Origin: CAZYIW01 sp964647705
GTDB taxonomy: Bacteria > Pseudomonadota > Gammaproteobacteria > PS1 > Pseudothioglobaceae
DNA length: 53,889 bases
Direction: 5' to 3'
NCBI GenBank assembly: GCA_964647705.1
Contig: CAZYIW010000004.1
Location: forward strand, 1 to 53,889
Shown: positions 17,219 through 26,600 of the stretch, piece by piece
How positions within the stretch are numbered: the stretch's first letter is position 1
Layout of the letters: each line of letters opens with the position of its first letter
Translations under genes and position numbers: made by a program
The notes under the pieces: generated by a model
What the model was told of the DNA's origin: nothing
Databases searched by the model: none
The model's input: the letters and a program-made list of their open reading frames with translations, nothing else

Positions 17219-17894
17219 CATTGTTCCAGCGGGTGAGAATTCGGTACTGATTTATTTCGGTAACAAAATTGACCCTACACTGCCCGAAAAAATCGCAAAT
17301 TTTGCCAATCAGCTGAAAAAAACACTGGGTGCGGCGATTATTGACATCACCCCCTCCTACACTTCACTGAAGGTGAATTATGATTTAGGAAAAATGAGTT
17401 TTGAAGCTTTAAGTGGCACTTTGCAAGGCCTTGCTGATCGTCAATGGCAAGAAACTGCCGATTTTGAAGCCAAAACTACGCACATTCCTGTTTATTATGG
17501 CTTGGACAGTGGCTTGGACTTAGAGCGATTATTAGCGGAAAAAAACCTAAATTTGGACGAATTTATACAAATACACTCCGAGCAAGAATATTTGATTTAT
17601 GCCATTGGGTTTGCCCCGGGTTTTGCCTTCTTAGGCGAGGTGGATGCGCGCATACAATTACCACGCCTAGCATCACCGCGTATTAAGATTCCAAAAGGCA
17701 GCGTGGGTATAGCCGACTCTCAAACTGCTGTGTATCCAACACAATCTTCTGGCGGGTGGAATATTATTGGCAGGACGCTACTTGATTTATCGCTTGATGA
17801 CCCAGAGAATGTGGATAAATTTTGCGTGGGTGACAAGGTTAAGTTTTATCCCATTACAAGAGATGAGTTTGTCTCTAATGGCGGGCAACTATGA
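17211..17894 (+). CDS. pxpB: 5-oxoprolinase subunit B
   Basis: Carboxyltransferase-like subunit of 227 residues (KipI family). Signature blocks are AIGFAPGFAFLGEVD, LPRLASPRIKIPKGSVGIAD and YPTQSSGGWNIIGRT. It pairs with PxpC to form the phosphorylating part of the 5-oxoprolinase. It overlaps pxpA by eight bases and pxpC by four (ATGA), so the three subunits are probably made in balance. Confidence 0.92.
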   Translation: MPNIVPAGENSVLIYFGNKIDPTLPEKIANFANQLKKTLGAAIIDITPSYTSLKVNYDLGKMSFEALSGTLQGLADRQWQETADFEAKTTHIPVYYGLDSGLDLERLLAEKNLNLDEFIQIHSEQEYLIYAIGFAPGFAFLGEVDARIQLPRLASPRIKIPKGSVGIADSQTAVYPTQSSGGWNIIGRTLLDLSLDDPENVDKFCVGDKVKFYPITRDEFVSNGGQL

Positions 17895-18796
17895 GTTTTA
17901 AGGTGATAAAGCCGGGTTTTCTCTCCACTGTGCAAGACTATGGGCGATTTGGCCATGCGCATCACGGCATGAGTCAATCGGGTGCGATGGATGAACACGC
18001 CTACGCCTGGGGTAACTATCTTCTAAACAATCGCTTTGATGATGCTTGCATTGAAATGACCTTTGGTGGTTTAGAAATCGAGGCGCAAATCGATACTTTT
18101 GTGGCGGTTACTGGTGCTGATTTGAATTTTGAAATTAATGGTCAAAGTCAAAAAATGTGGCACAGTTTAAGAGTTAATCAAGGCGATCGCTTGAGTTGGG
18201 GGACGCCAAACACTGGCGTTAGGTCTTATTTGGCGGTTAAAGGCGGTTTTAAAACCGCTGTGATGTTTGACTCTAGATCGGTTAATCTCAGAGAAAATAT
18301 CGGCAATAAAATCTTGCCGGAAGATGTATTACCTTGCAAAGGTTTTAGTGGTGCGAATTATCGTTTTACACCACCAAAATTTATACCCAACTACACAGAT
18401 GAGGTTGTGCTTCGTGTTTTACCAACCTATCAATTTAATGAATTTAACAGCAATCAAAAAGATTTGTTTTTTGCGCAAGAGTATCACATTAACAATGCCA
18501 GTGATCGCAGTGGTTGTCGACTCGATGGTGTGCCCATCAAGGCGAAAAACGCACGCATGATTTCCGAAGGTGTGAGTTACGGCGCTGTAGAGATAGCTGC
18601 GGATGGGCTGCCAATTATCATTTTAAAAGACGGGCCTAGTATTGGTGGTTATCCAAAAATTGGCACGGTGTTTTCTCTGGATTTGGCGAAATTAGCACAG
18701 AAGCAACCCAATACCAAAGTGCGATTTGAGCCTATGAGTCTGCAAGATGCACAAAAAGAGCGTAAACAATTTGAGCGATTTTTTAAAATTACCTGA
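17891..18796 (+). CDS. pxpC: 5-oxoprolinase subunit C
   Basis: KipA/AHS2-family subunit of 301 residues. Signature blocks are STVQDYGRFGHAHHGMSQSG, GAMDEHAYAWGN, SDRSGCRLDG and DGPSIGGYPKIG. It is the last gene of pxpABC. It ends four bases before the end of the convergent rhodanese gene, with no hairpin between, so transcripts from the two sides likely overlap. Confidence 0.92.
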   Translation: MSFKVIKPGFLSTVQDYGRFGHAHHGMSQSGAMDEHAYAWGNYLLNNRFDDACIEMTFGGLEIEAQIDTFVAVTGADLNFEINGQSQKMWHSLRVNQGDRLSWGTPNTGVRSYLAVKGGFKTAVMFDSRSVNLRENIGNKILPEDVLPCKGFSGANYRFTPPKFIPNYTDEVVLRVLPTYQFNEFNSNQKDLFFAQEYHINNASDRSGCRLDGVPIKAKNARMISEGVSYGAVEIAADGLPIIILKDGPSIGGYPKIGTVFSLDLAKLAQKQPNTKVRFEPMSLQDAQKERKQFERFFKIT

Positions 18797-18800
18797 AGCT

Positions 18801-19118
18801 CTAATACAAAGCCATTGAATGGTCAATCTCTTTTGCCCAGGCATCGATACCACCACGCAGGTTGATGATGTTTTCAAAACCAATTGAAGCAAAATAACGC
18901 GCTACTTGCATGGATCTGATGCCGTGGTGGCACACAATAACGGTTTCTTTGTCTTTGTCTAAAGCATCTAAATTTGCCATGATTTGACCCATTGGCATCA
19001 AGGTGGCATTATCAAAATGACACTTGTCCCACTCCCATTGTTCTCTGACATCAAGAATGAATGGTTCATTATTTTTTAAATATTCGTTGAGTTCAGTTGC
19101 GCTTAGGTCAAGAATCAT
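18801..19118 (-). CDS. Rhodanese-like sulfurtransferase
   Basis: Single-domain rhodanese of 105 residues. It has the conserved ILDVREQWEWDKCHF segment and an active-site loop starting at C63 (VCHHGIRSM). The loop CHHGIRS is of the type found in GlpE/YgaP-like small rhodaneses that carry persulfide sulfur, with no signal peptide. It is the third and last gene of a minus-strand operon after the AAA+ and VWA genes (16-base gap). Its partner is unknown. Confidence 0.88.
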   Translation of the reverse strand: MILDLSATELNEYLKNNEPFILDVREQWEWDKCHFDNATLMPMGQIMANLDALDKDKETVIVCHHGIRSMQVARYFASIGFENIINLRGGIDAWAKEIDHSMALY

Positions 19119-19134
19119 CGTTTATTTTTAGTTG

Positions 19135-20466
19135 TTAATTTAGCTGAATACGCGAGCCCCAAGGCACAGGATCCTTGCCTTTGACTAGCCACATGACTGG
19201 GTAGTTGGGTTCAATGTTTGGAAACACGCCTTTGGCATCGGTAAAGTAGATCAACACATCACAAAACACATCGTGATTGGCAACATAATCAAAAACTGGA
19301 TTGAAGTTAGTGCCTTTGCCACCCCCTAAAGAGGCTGGAAAATTAAGCTCTTGCCAAGGCTCATATCGCCATGGAGAATCTTTACTGAGTTTGTCATCAC
19401 AGGCAATCAGTGTGATACCTGCACGAATATTGGCTTTAATGGCATTGACTTCCGAGACAAATTCATTGACCTCTTCTTGGGATATTGAACCCGAAGTGTC
19501 GATGGCGACCACCACATCAATTTGGTGGGATTTGAGTGATGGCAAGATTGCATCGCCTGGGCGCCTTGATGGGCGTGAATAGGAAAAATCGTCTCTTGCC
19601 AATGTAGACATGTATTGTGCCAAAAGCGATTGCCATGAGACTCTGGGTTGTAAGAAAAAATCAATCAATTTAGCAAACTCTCCATCGAGCTTACCTGCTT
19701 GGTGCGCCAATTGAGCACTGGACGCTAGATTTTTTTGCCATTGTGTGGCCAGCTTTTCAACTTCATCGGGGGTGAGTTTTTCTGGCTGTTCAGCCAAATT
19801 TCCTTTTGTTGAATTGCCCTTTTCTTGTTTGTTTTGAGATTCTGATGGATTGGGGTTTTGATTGGTTAAATCATCCTCTCGCATACCGCCATCAGACTCT
19901 TTAGAATCGTCATTGGGGTTGTCATCATACAGATGCTGATCCATTGGTTCTGTGTCGAGATTGTCATCAATCATTGGATAGATCTCTTCAGCAATCATGC
20001 CTGTATATTGCTGAAATATTGGCACATCAAGGGGCGGGTGAAAGCCTTCCTTAACCAATAAAGGATTAATGGCAAAATCGCAAGCCAGATCCCATTTGTG
20101 TTTGTCTCGATTGCCACGACGGGCAAAATGAGTTAATGCACAATGCAGTGCCTCATGAATGAGTACAAATTTGATTTGTGGGTTGTTAAGCTTACTAACA
20201 AACGTTGGGTTGTAGTAAAAATGCTTTGCATCGGTGGCTGAGGTTTTACACCAAGAAGCTGCGGCTTTGAGTGGCAGTCGTAGAACCAAATTACCCAAAA
20301 AAGGTTTGTCTAACATGAGCTGAGTTCTGGCTTTGGTGAGCTTAGCCTCAATGGCCAGAATTTCAGCCTCGCTTAGATCTTGCTCGTTGTTGACAATGTC
20401 TTCACCAACAACACGAACTTGTTCGGGTTTTTTAGGCTGGTTCTGCCAAGTGGGATATTCTTCCAA
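19135..20466 (-). CDS. VWA-like / putative metallopeptidase protein (DUF2201 type)
   Basis: 443 residues in three parts. The N-terminal alpha-helical domain has a zinc-type HEALH motif (H104, E105, H108, in HEALHCALTH). An acidic, Asn/Asp/Ser-rich linker covers about residues 165-235. The C-terminal von Willebrand A-like domain has an intact MIDAS motif DTSGS (D323, S325, S327). This architecture is known in bacteria as DUF2201 plus VWA, without a firmly assigned function. Eight bases upstream lies a MoxR-type AAA+ ATPase; MoxR and VWA pairs usually work together in chaperone-like maturation or metal insertion into other proteins. Cytoplasmic, as no signal peptide is seen. The catalytic role of HEALH is inferred from the motif only. 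Confidence 0.82.
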   Translation of the reverse strand: MEEYPTWQNQPKKPEQVRVVGEDIVNNEQDLSEAEILAIEAKLTKARTQLMLDKPFLGNLVLRLPLKAAASWCKTSATDAKHFYYNPTFVSKLNNPQIKFVLIHEALHCALTHFARRGNRDKHKWDLACDFAINPLLVKEGFHPPLDVPIFQQYTGMIAEEIYPMIDDNLDTEPMDQHLYDDNPNDDSKESDGGMREDDLTNQNPNPSESQNKQEKGNSTKGNLAEQPEKLTPDEVEKLATQWQKNLASSAQLAHQAGKLDGEFAKLIDFFLQPRVSWQSLLAQYMSTLARDDFSYSRPSRRPGDAILPSLKSHQIDVVVAIDTSGSISQEEVNEFVSEVNAIKANIRAGITLIACDDKLSKDSPWRYEPWQELNFPASLGGGKGTNFNPVFDYVANHDVFCDVLIYFTDAKGVFPNIEPNYPVMWLVKGKDPVPWGSRIQLN

Positions 20467-20474
20467 AACACACC

Positions 20475-21554
20475 TTAGTCAAACATGGTTTCGGCCACTT
20501 TAGATGCCCAATCGGCAAATTCTGGAATGGCGAAAACCTCTTCTCCTATCGCGCGTTGCATGTCTGAGACTAGCATTACGCCTAATTCTTTTTGTGGAAA
20601 TTCTTTGGCGAAGTTAAGAATATTGCCCCAGATTTGCATCTTATTGTCTTGCGTTTTAGCAGCAATTGCACGCCCTACTAGAGCTGAACAAATGGCGTAT
20701 TGAAGGTCAATTTCTTTGGGAATAGAAACTGATTCGCCTTTGATAATGGCATCCAAATCAGGCAAGTCTTCTAGATGACGAATAAATGTCGCCACTTCAA
20801 TACCGGCAACTTCGCCAACACAAGAGCTGGCAGCTTGGGTAAATAATTCGATATCGTGATCAAATTTTTGTAGTGCTCGATGCACAAACTCCCAAGTTCT
20901 GGGTGAAGGAAAGCTGATTGGATTATGGGTTGGGTCAAATTCAAACAAATGTTCTGGACGATAACGTAAAAAGCCAATAATGCGCTCATCGATATTGTTT
21001 TGATATGCCCAAGCCACCCAATCATCTAGATTAACATCTAACTCATAGTGAGAAAAACGATTGGCTAGAGGTGCTGGCATAGAATAAGTTACACCACGGT
21101 CGCCTTGTCGATTACCAGCTGCAAAAATAACCCAGCCTTGTGGGACAATATAATCGCCTAAGCGTCGATCTAGGATTAACTGATAGGCAGCGGCTGCAAC
21201 CGTGGGTGAAGCCGATGTAATCTCGTCTAAAAACAACACGCCCTTTTCACCATGGCGTTTTTCATCTGGCAGAATAGATGGGATAGACCAATCAACCAGA
21301 TTGCCATTTTTAAATGGGATACCTCTTAGATCACTTGGCTCCATTTGTGAGAGGCGAATATCAATAACCGCAGCATTGTTTTTTTCAGCCACCTGAGCGA
21401 TGATTTGAGATTTACCAATACCTGGGGCACCCCAAAGCATTACAGGTGTGTGATGCCCTTGTGTGACACAAGAGAGCTCTTTGTCTAGAATTTTGCTAAT
21501 TTGTTGTGGTCTCATAACCAGTGAATTTAGTTGAAAATTATTAAAACTGGCCAT
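20475..21554 (-). CDS. MoxR-type AAA+ ATPase
   Basis: 359 residues. Walker A is GAPGIGKSQ (about residues 42-50), and Walker B is GVLFLDEITSA, followed by the sensor-1 region IFAAGNRQGDRG. The family is AAA_5/MoxR-like. An alternative start, MRPQQISKIL, lies 13 codons downstream (at 21515) and equally fits the domain. It is the first gene of an AAA+-VWA-rhodanese operon. Its ATG is only 33 bases from the divergent ybeD start, so the two promoters must be very compact or overlap coding sequence. It likely remodels a client together with the VWA protein; the client is unknown. Confidence 0.85.
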   Translation of the reverse strand: MASFNNFQLNSLVMRPQQISKILDKELSCVTQGHHTPVMLWGAPGIGKSQIIAQVAEKNNAAVIDIRLSQMEPSDLRGIPFKNGNLVDWSIPSILPDEKRHGEKGVLFLDEITSASPTVAAAAYQLILDRRLGDYIVPQGWVIFAAGNRQGDRGVTYSMPAPLANRFSHYELDVNLDDWVAWAYQNNIDERIIGFLRYRPEHLFEFDPTHNPISFPSPRTWEFVHRALQKFDHDIELFTQAASSCVGEVAGIEVATFIRHLEDLPDLDAIIKGESVSIPKEIDLQYAICSALVGRAIAAKTQDNKMQIWGNILNFAKEFPQKELGVMLVSDMQRAIGEEVFAIPEFADWASKVAETMFD

Positions 21555-21587
21555 ATTCTACCGTAATAGACGATAAAATTACTTGTT

Positions 21588-21860
21588 ATGAATAAGCCTA
21601 CTAGCGAAGAGATTTTTAATTTTCCTTGTGATTATCCTGTGAAAATTTTTGGTAAGGATTGTATTGAGTTCAATGAAGCAGTTTGCACGATTATTGAAAA
21701 ACATACCGATACCTTGCATCCCAATCAAATTACCAGCAAAACCAGCTCCAAAGGCAGCTATATATCCTATACAGTGAGAATTGTTGCCAGTAGCAGACAG
21801 CAACTTGATTCTATTAATCAAGAATTACAGGATCATCCGTTGGTGGCCTATGTACTTTAA
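21588..21860 (+). CDS. ybeD: YbeD/DUF493 family protein
   Basis: 90-residue cytoplasmic protein of the YbeD family (ferredoxin-like fold, ACT-like). It contains FPCDYPVKIFGK near the start and YISYTVRIVASSRQQLDSIN in the second half. It sits directly before lipB, the same neighbourhood as in E. coli, which supports the call. The exact biochemical role is not established. Confidence 0.88.
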   Translation: MNKPTSEEIFNFPCDYPVKIFGKDCIEFNEAVCTIIEKHTDTLHPNQITSKTSSKGSYISYTVRIVASSRQQLDSINQELQDHPLVAYVL

Positions 21861-21866
21861 AAGCTT

Positions 21867-22630
21867 GTGAAAATTATCAATCTTGGTAGCGTTGACTATC
21901 AAGAAACTTGGCAAAAAATGCAAAAATTCACCAGTGGTAGAGATGCCTCTAGCGAGGATGAATTATGGATATGTGAGCATCCAAGTGTTTTTACTCAAGG
22001 TATTTCTGGCAAAGATGAAAACGTTTTGTCAAGCTCTAAGATTCCTATCATCAAAACCGATCGAGGTGGACAAATCACCTACCATGGACCGGGTCAGACA
22101 GTGATTTATTGTTTGGTGGATTTGAAACGAGCACATTTAGGGGTTAAAAAAATGGTGCAGTTGATGGAAAAAAGCATCATCGACTTGTTGTCAAAATACG
22201 CCATTACATCTCATTTAAAAACTGGCGCACCTGGGGTGTATGTTGATGGGGCAAAAATTGCCGCATTAGGGCTTAAGGTTAAAAAAGGCATGACTTATCA
22301 TGGGCTCAGTCTTAATGTGGACATGGATTTGTCGCCTTTTGAGCAAATAAACCCTTGTGGTTATGCTGGACTTAAAGTAACACAAATGATTGATTTAANN
22401 NNNNNNNNNNNNNNNNNNNNNNNNNNNNNNNNNNNNNNNNNNNNNNNNNNNNNNNNNNNNNNNNNNNNNNNNNNNNNNNNNNNNNNNNNNNNNNNNNNCA
22501 AATAAACCCTTGTGGTTATGCTGGACTTAAAGTAACACAAATGATTGATTTAACGGATAATAAACTCGATTTAGAAGATTTGTCGATTGAATTGGCAAAA
22601 AACATTGAAAAGTATGTCACAAGAAATTGA
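21867..22630 (+). CDS. lipB: Octanoyl-(ACP) transferase LipB, split by an assembly gap
   Basis: Transfers octanoate from ACP to lipoyl domains, the first step of lipoate synthesis. It starts with GTG six bases after ybeD. Blocks: ELWICEHPSVFTQG, TDRGGQITYHGPGQ and GAKIAALGLKV (catalytic Lys); the catalytic Cys is in NPCGYAGLKVTQM. A run of 100 N (22399-22498) plus a 55-base duplication interrupts it and breaks the frame. Removing the N and one copy restores a 202-residue protein (E. coli 213) ending ...NIEKYVTRN. So the gene is probably intact in the organism. Its last 17 bases overlap lipA. Confidence 0.9.
22344..22553. other. Assembly gap with 55-bp flanking duplication (lipB)
   Basis: 100 N at 22399-22498. 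The 55 bases before the gap (22344-22398) recur exactly after it (22499-22553). This is the mark of two contigs that overlap by one assembly word but were scaffolded with a fixed-size gap. It is not a biological repeat. Confidence 0.95.
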
Positions 22631-23561
22631 AATCAAAGCTTTAAAGGGTGAGTCAAAAACCAAGCGCCTAAAAATAAGGCCAGACAGCAATCGCACCCGA
22701 CTCAAAAAGCCAAGCTGGATTCGTATTAAAGCGCCAAGTGGTTCTAGGGTTAATCAGCTTAAAAAAACACTCAGATCTCAACAGCTTTTTACTGTTTGCG
22801 AAGAGGCGCAATGCCCCAATCTTAATGAATGTTTTAACCATGGTACTGCTACCTTTATGATCATGGGGCAGATTTGCACAAGGCGTTGTCCTTTTTGTGA
22901 TGTGGCTCACGGCAAGCCTAAACCACTGGATGAAAACGAACCCCAACACTTGGCACAAACCATTGAAAAAATGGGGCTTAAATATGTGGTTATTACGTCT
23001 GTCGATCGAGATGACTTACGCGATGGCGGTGCTGGGCATTTTAAGGCTTGCATTGAAAAAATTAGAGCGCTAACTCCACAAGTTAAAATTGAGGTATTAA
23101 CGCCAGATTTTAGAGGCAGGATGGACAAAGCCTTATCGGTTTTAAAATCTAGCCCTGTTGATGTGTTTAATCACAATCTTGAGACAGTACCGAGTCTGTA
23201 TCCAAAAGTTCGACCTGGTGCTGACTACACGCATTCTTTAAAGCTTTTGCAAGCATTTAAAAAGCAACATCCTGAGGTGGTTACTAAATCTGGACTGATG
23301 TTGGGTGTGGGTGAAACCCCCAAGCAAGTTATTGAGGTTTTAAAAGATTTAAGATCACACGATGTGGAGATGCTGACTTTAGGGCAATATCTACAACCCA
23401 GTAAATATCATTTGAGTGTTGAAAAATACCTGCCCCCGAGTGAATTTGAAGCGTATAAAGACATCGCAACAGAGCTGGGCTTTACTCAGGTAGCCAGTGG
23501 GCCAATGGTGCGCTCTTCATACCATGCTGATTTGCAGGCATCGGGTATAGAAATCAGCTAA
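22614..23561 (+). CDS. lipA: Lipoyl synthase LipA
   Basis: Radical-SAM enzyme that inserts two sulfurs into octanoyl groups on lipoyl domains. It has 315 residues from the ATG at 22614. The auxiliary cluster ligands are C62, C67, C73 (CEEAQCPNLNEC) and the SAM cluster ligands C88, C92, C95 (CTRRCPFC), spaced as in E. coli. The C-terminal GPMVRSSYHAD supplies the conserved RSSY auxiliary-cluster Ser. The first 17 bases overlap the end of lipB, so the two are translationally coupled. An in-frame TTG nine codons upstream is an unlikely start. Confidence 0.96.
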   Translation: MSQEIEIKALKGESKTKRLKIRPDSNRTRLKKPSWIRIKAPSGSRVNQLKKTLRSQQLFTVCEEAQCPNLNECFNHGTATFMIMGQICTRRCPFCDVAHGKPKPLDENEPQHLAQTIEKMGLKYVVITSVDRDDLRDGGAGHFKACIEKIRALTPQVKIEVLTPDFRGRMDKALSVLKSSPVDVFNHNLETVPSLYPKVRPGADYTHSLKLLQAFKKQHPEVVTKSGLMLGVGETPKQVIEVLKDLRSHDVEMLTLGQYLQPSKYHLSVEKYLPPSEFEAYKDIATELGFTQVASGPMVRSSYHADLQASGIEIS

Positions 23562-23579
23562 ACAATTAATCTAGAGATT

Positions 23580-23611
23580 AAAGCGAAAACGAAAAACATC
23601 TGTTTTGCTTT
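23580..23611. terminator. Hairpin between convergent lipA and RND permease genes
   Basis: AAAGC-G-AAAAC (23580-23590) pairs with GTTTTGCTTT (23602-23611) with one bulged G and an 11-base loop. It lies between two stop codons and could end transcripts from both sides. There is no long T-run after it, so it is only a moderate candidate. Confidence 0.4.
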
Positions 23612-23617
23612 GATTAA

Positions 23618-26600
23618 TCAGACGTCGTTTTTATCTTCTTTTTTCAACAGATCATTACTATTGACTTTTTTACTGTCTTTTTTCGGTTTATCGTCTTTAG
23701 CAGATTGATCTTTCTCTTTGTTTTTTCTTAGCGCAGCTTGAATCCATTTTTTAGGATCTCTGGCTGGTTTGTCAGACTTATCTTGTTTTTGTGATTTTTT
23801 GGCTGGTTTTTCTTTGTTGTATTTCGCATCTTCATCAGCATCGCCTGGCAGTAGGCCCATGTTAACTGCAATATTACGACAAGAAGCCTCACCTGCTGAT
23901 AATGTGCCTAAAGGGATTACAATCAAAGTCAGTACCGTTGAGATTAAGACACCAAAGAGCAAGGAAATTGCCATACCTTGGAAGATTGGATCGGCCAAGA
24001 TTACACTAGAGCCACCCACCAAAGCAAAGGCAGTAATCAAAATTGGGCGTGTTCTTGAAGAACATGAATTAACCACCGCATCGAAAAATGGCACGCCTTT
24101 GGCGTATTCTTGCACGGTAAAGTCCACCAATAGAATTGAGTTACGCACAATGATTCCAGCTAAGGCAATCCAACCAATCATTGACGTTGCGGTAAACTCC
24201 GCACCCAAAAGCCAATGACCTGGAACAATGCCCAATAGTGTTAATGGAATAGGCGCCATAATAACCGCTGGAACAATGAAATTACCAAATTGCCAAACCA
24301 CAAGCATATAAATAACCACCAAGGCCACACCAAATGCCATACCCATATCACGGAAAGTTTCGTAAGTCACTGTCCACTCACCACCCCATTCAAAACCTGG
24401 AACGTTTTGATTCTTAGGTGGCCCTAGATATTCACCTTGTAGTTGTTCGCCATCGATAGTTTGGTATCTAAGCAGTAAGTCATCAACAGCGAACATAGCG
24501 TAAATAGGTGCACTTAAACGGCCAATTGGTTCGCCTAAGACATATTCCACATCAGCCAAGTCTTTGTGGAAGATTAGATCGTCTTGCTTTTTATAAGCAA
24601 ATGAACCAAGCTCTGAGATTGGAATCATGCCGCCGTATTGTGACGAGACAGGCAGTTGAGTTAGATAAGATAATTGTGAACGTTTGGACAATGGCACTTG
24701 AATGCATATTCTTGAAGGTTCTAGTGCATTTTTCAAGCGAATAGTGCCAATGTTGTAGCTACTCATTGCCATGGCAAGGGTTTCTTTAATGGTCTGCACA
24801 CTCACACCAAAACGAGAAGCTTTTTCAGTGTTTACTTCAAAATCAATCACTGGATATTCATCGCGCATCAGGTTATCGATATCTGTCATGGTGCCAGATT
24901 CTTTAAACAATTCGGTTAGGTCATTGGCCAATTGACGTCGCGTGGTTTTATCAGGGCCATAAACCTCAGCCACCACGGGACGAAGCACAGGTGGACCTGG
25001 TGGCATCTCTACCACTGCATAATTGGCACCGGCATCGGCTGCAATCTGCTTGAGCAAATCTCTTGCTTCTAGGGCAATCTCATGAGAAGAACGGTCGCGG
25101 TCGTCTTTGCTTGCTAATTGAATTTGCAATTCACCTTCTGATGAGTTTTGTCTTAGATAATAGTGTCTAACCAGGCCGTTAAAATCGAACGGTTTGGCCG
25201 TACCAGTATAGCTTTGTATAGCCACCACTTCTGGGATGTTACGTAATACCTGTGCCATTTGATGAAGTACGGAACCGGTGTTTGCCAGAGCCGTACCATC
25301 TGGCATGTCAACCACCACACCAAATTCAGATTTGTTGTCCAATGGCAACATCTTCACCGCCACTGATGTGGTGTAGAACATTGACATAGACAGGAAAAAA
25401 GCAGCAACAAGGCCAAGTAAGAAGCTCCAGCCGAAAACCTTTATATCGTAGAGTTTGGAAATCGTACCATGGAAAAAGGCATGCAGTTTCTTGGCTTCTT
25501 TTTCCTCTTTCTCGTGCATCTTATGCAATACATCCAGAGGCGGAACAATCTTCATAATGAAGTATGGTGTAAACACAAAGGCTGCGAACAGTGAGAACAT
25601 CATTGCTACTGATCCCAAGATTGGAATAGGCGCCATATAAGGACCCATCATGCCTCTAACCGCAGCCATTGGTACTAGTGCTGCAACCACTGTGAAAGTA
25701 GCAAGAATAGTTGGATTACCTACTTCACGAACCGCATCAATGGCTGTTTTAATGGTAATTTTGTTATCAATAAGCCAACGCCTGTATATGTTTTCAGTGA
25801 CCACGATGGCATCATCCACCAAAATACCAATAGAGAATATCAGTGCGAATAGACTCACCCTATCGATAGTCATGCCAAAGATCCAAGCAGAGAAAATAGT
25901 CATTAATAAGACTACTGGAATCACGAGTGTGACCACAATTGCCGGCCTTGTCCCCAGTGCAAACCACACCAAAATGGTTACCGCACCGGTTGCAATAAAG
26001 AGTTTGATAATCAGTGCATTAACTTTATCTTTGGCTGTTTGACCGTAGTTTCTGGTGACGCTAACTTCAACGTTGTCTGGAATTAATCGACCCTTTAACT
26101 CCTCTACCTTTTCTAAAATATCGTTAGCAACCTTAACACCATTGGTGCCGTATTTTTTTGCCACTGCCACAGTAACGGCTTGTTCACCAGTGGCTTTTTC
26201 CATGCCATCATAAGCTCTACCTGTGTAGTAATTAACCATTTGATGTGTGTCTTCAGGTGCATAGTACACATCTGCCACATCACGTACATATACAGGTTTG
26301 CCGTTCACGACAGTAACCACCAAATTTTCGATATCTTCAACTTTGTTAAAGAAGTCGCCTGAGTAGACCTCCATATTGTATCCATTGAGCTCTATGCTTC
26401 CAGTATGGCCCCTGACATTGGCTGAACCAATGGTATTTGAGATTTGTTGGATAGATACGTTATAACCAGCCAATCGACCTGGGTAGATGTCAACGTGGAA
26501 AATTTCTTTACGGCCACCAACCACAAAACCATTATTGGTGTCTTGTACTTTTTCTAGCTGTTGAAGTAATTCTAAAGCCAGTGAACGCAACTGCCCATCA

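Noticed and set aside
22344..22553. 55-bp direct repeats as possible att sites or recombination repeats
   Set aside because: They lie inside lipB and fabF with N between the copies and the same length in both; assembly overlap explains them.
23769..24218. Open frames on the plus strand within the RND permease gene (also 25650-26042)
   Set aside because: Antisense to a clear full-length permease; no start signals and no recognisable domains.
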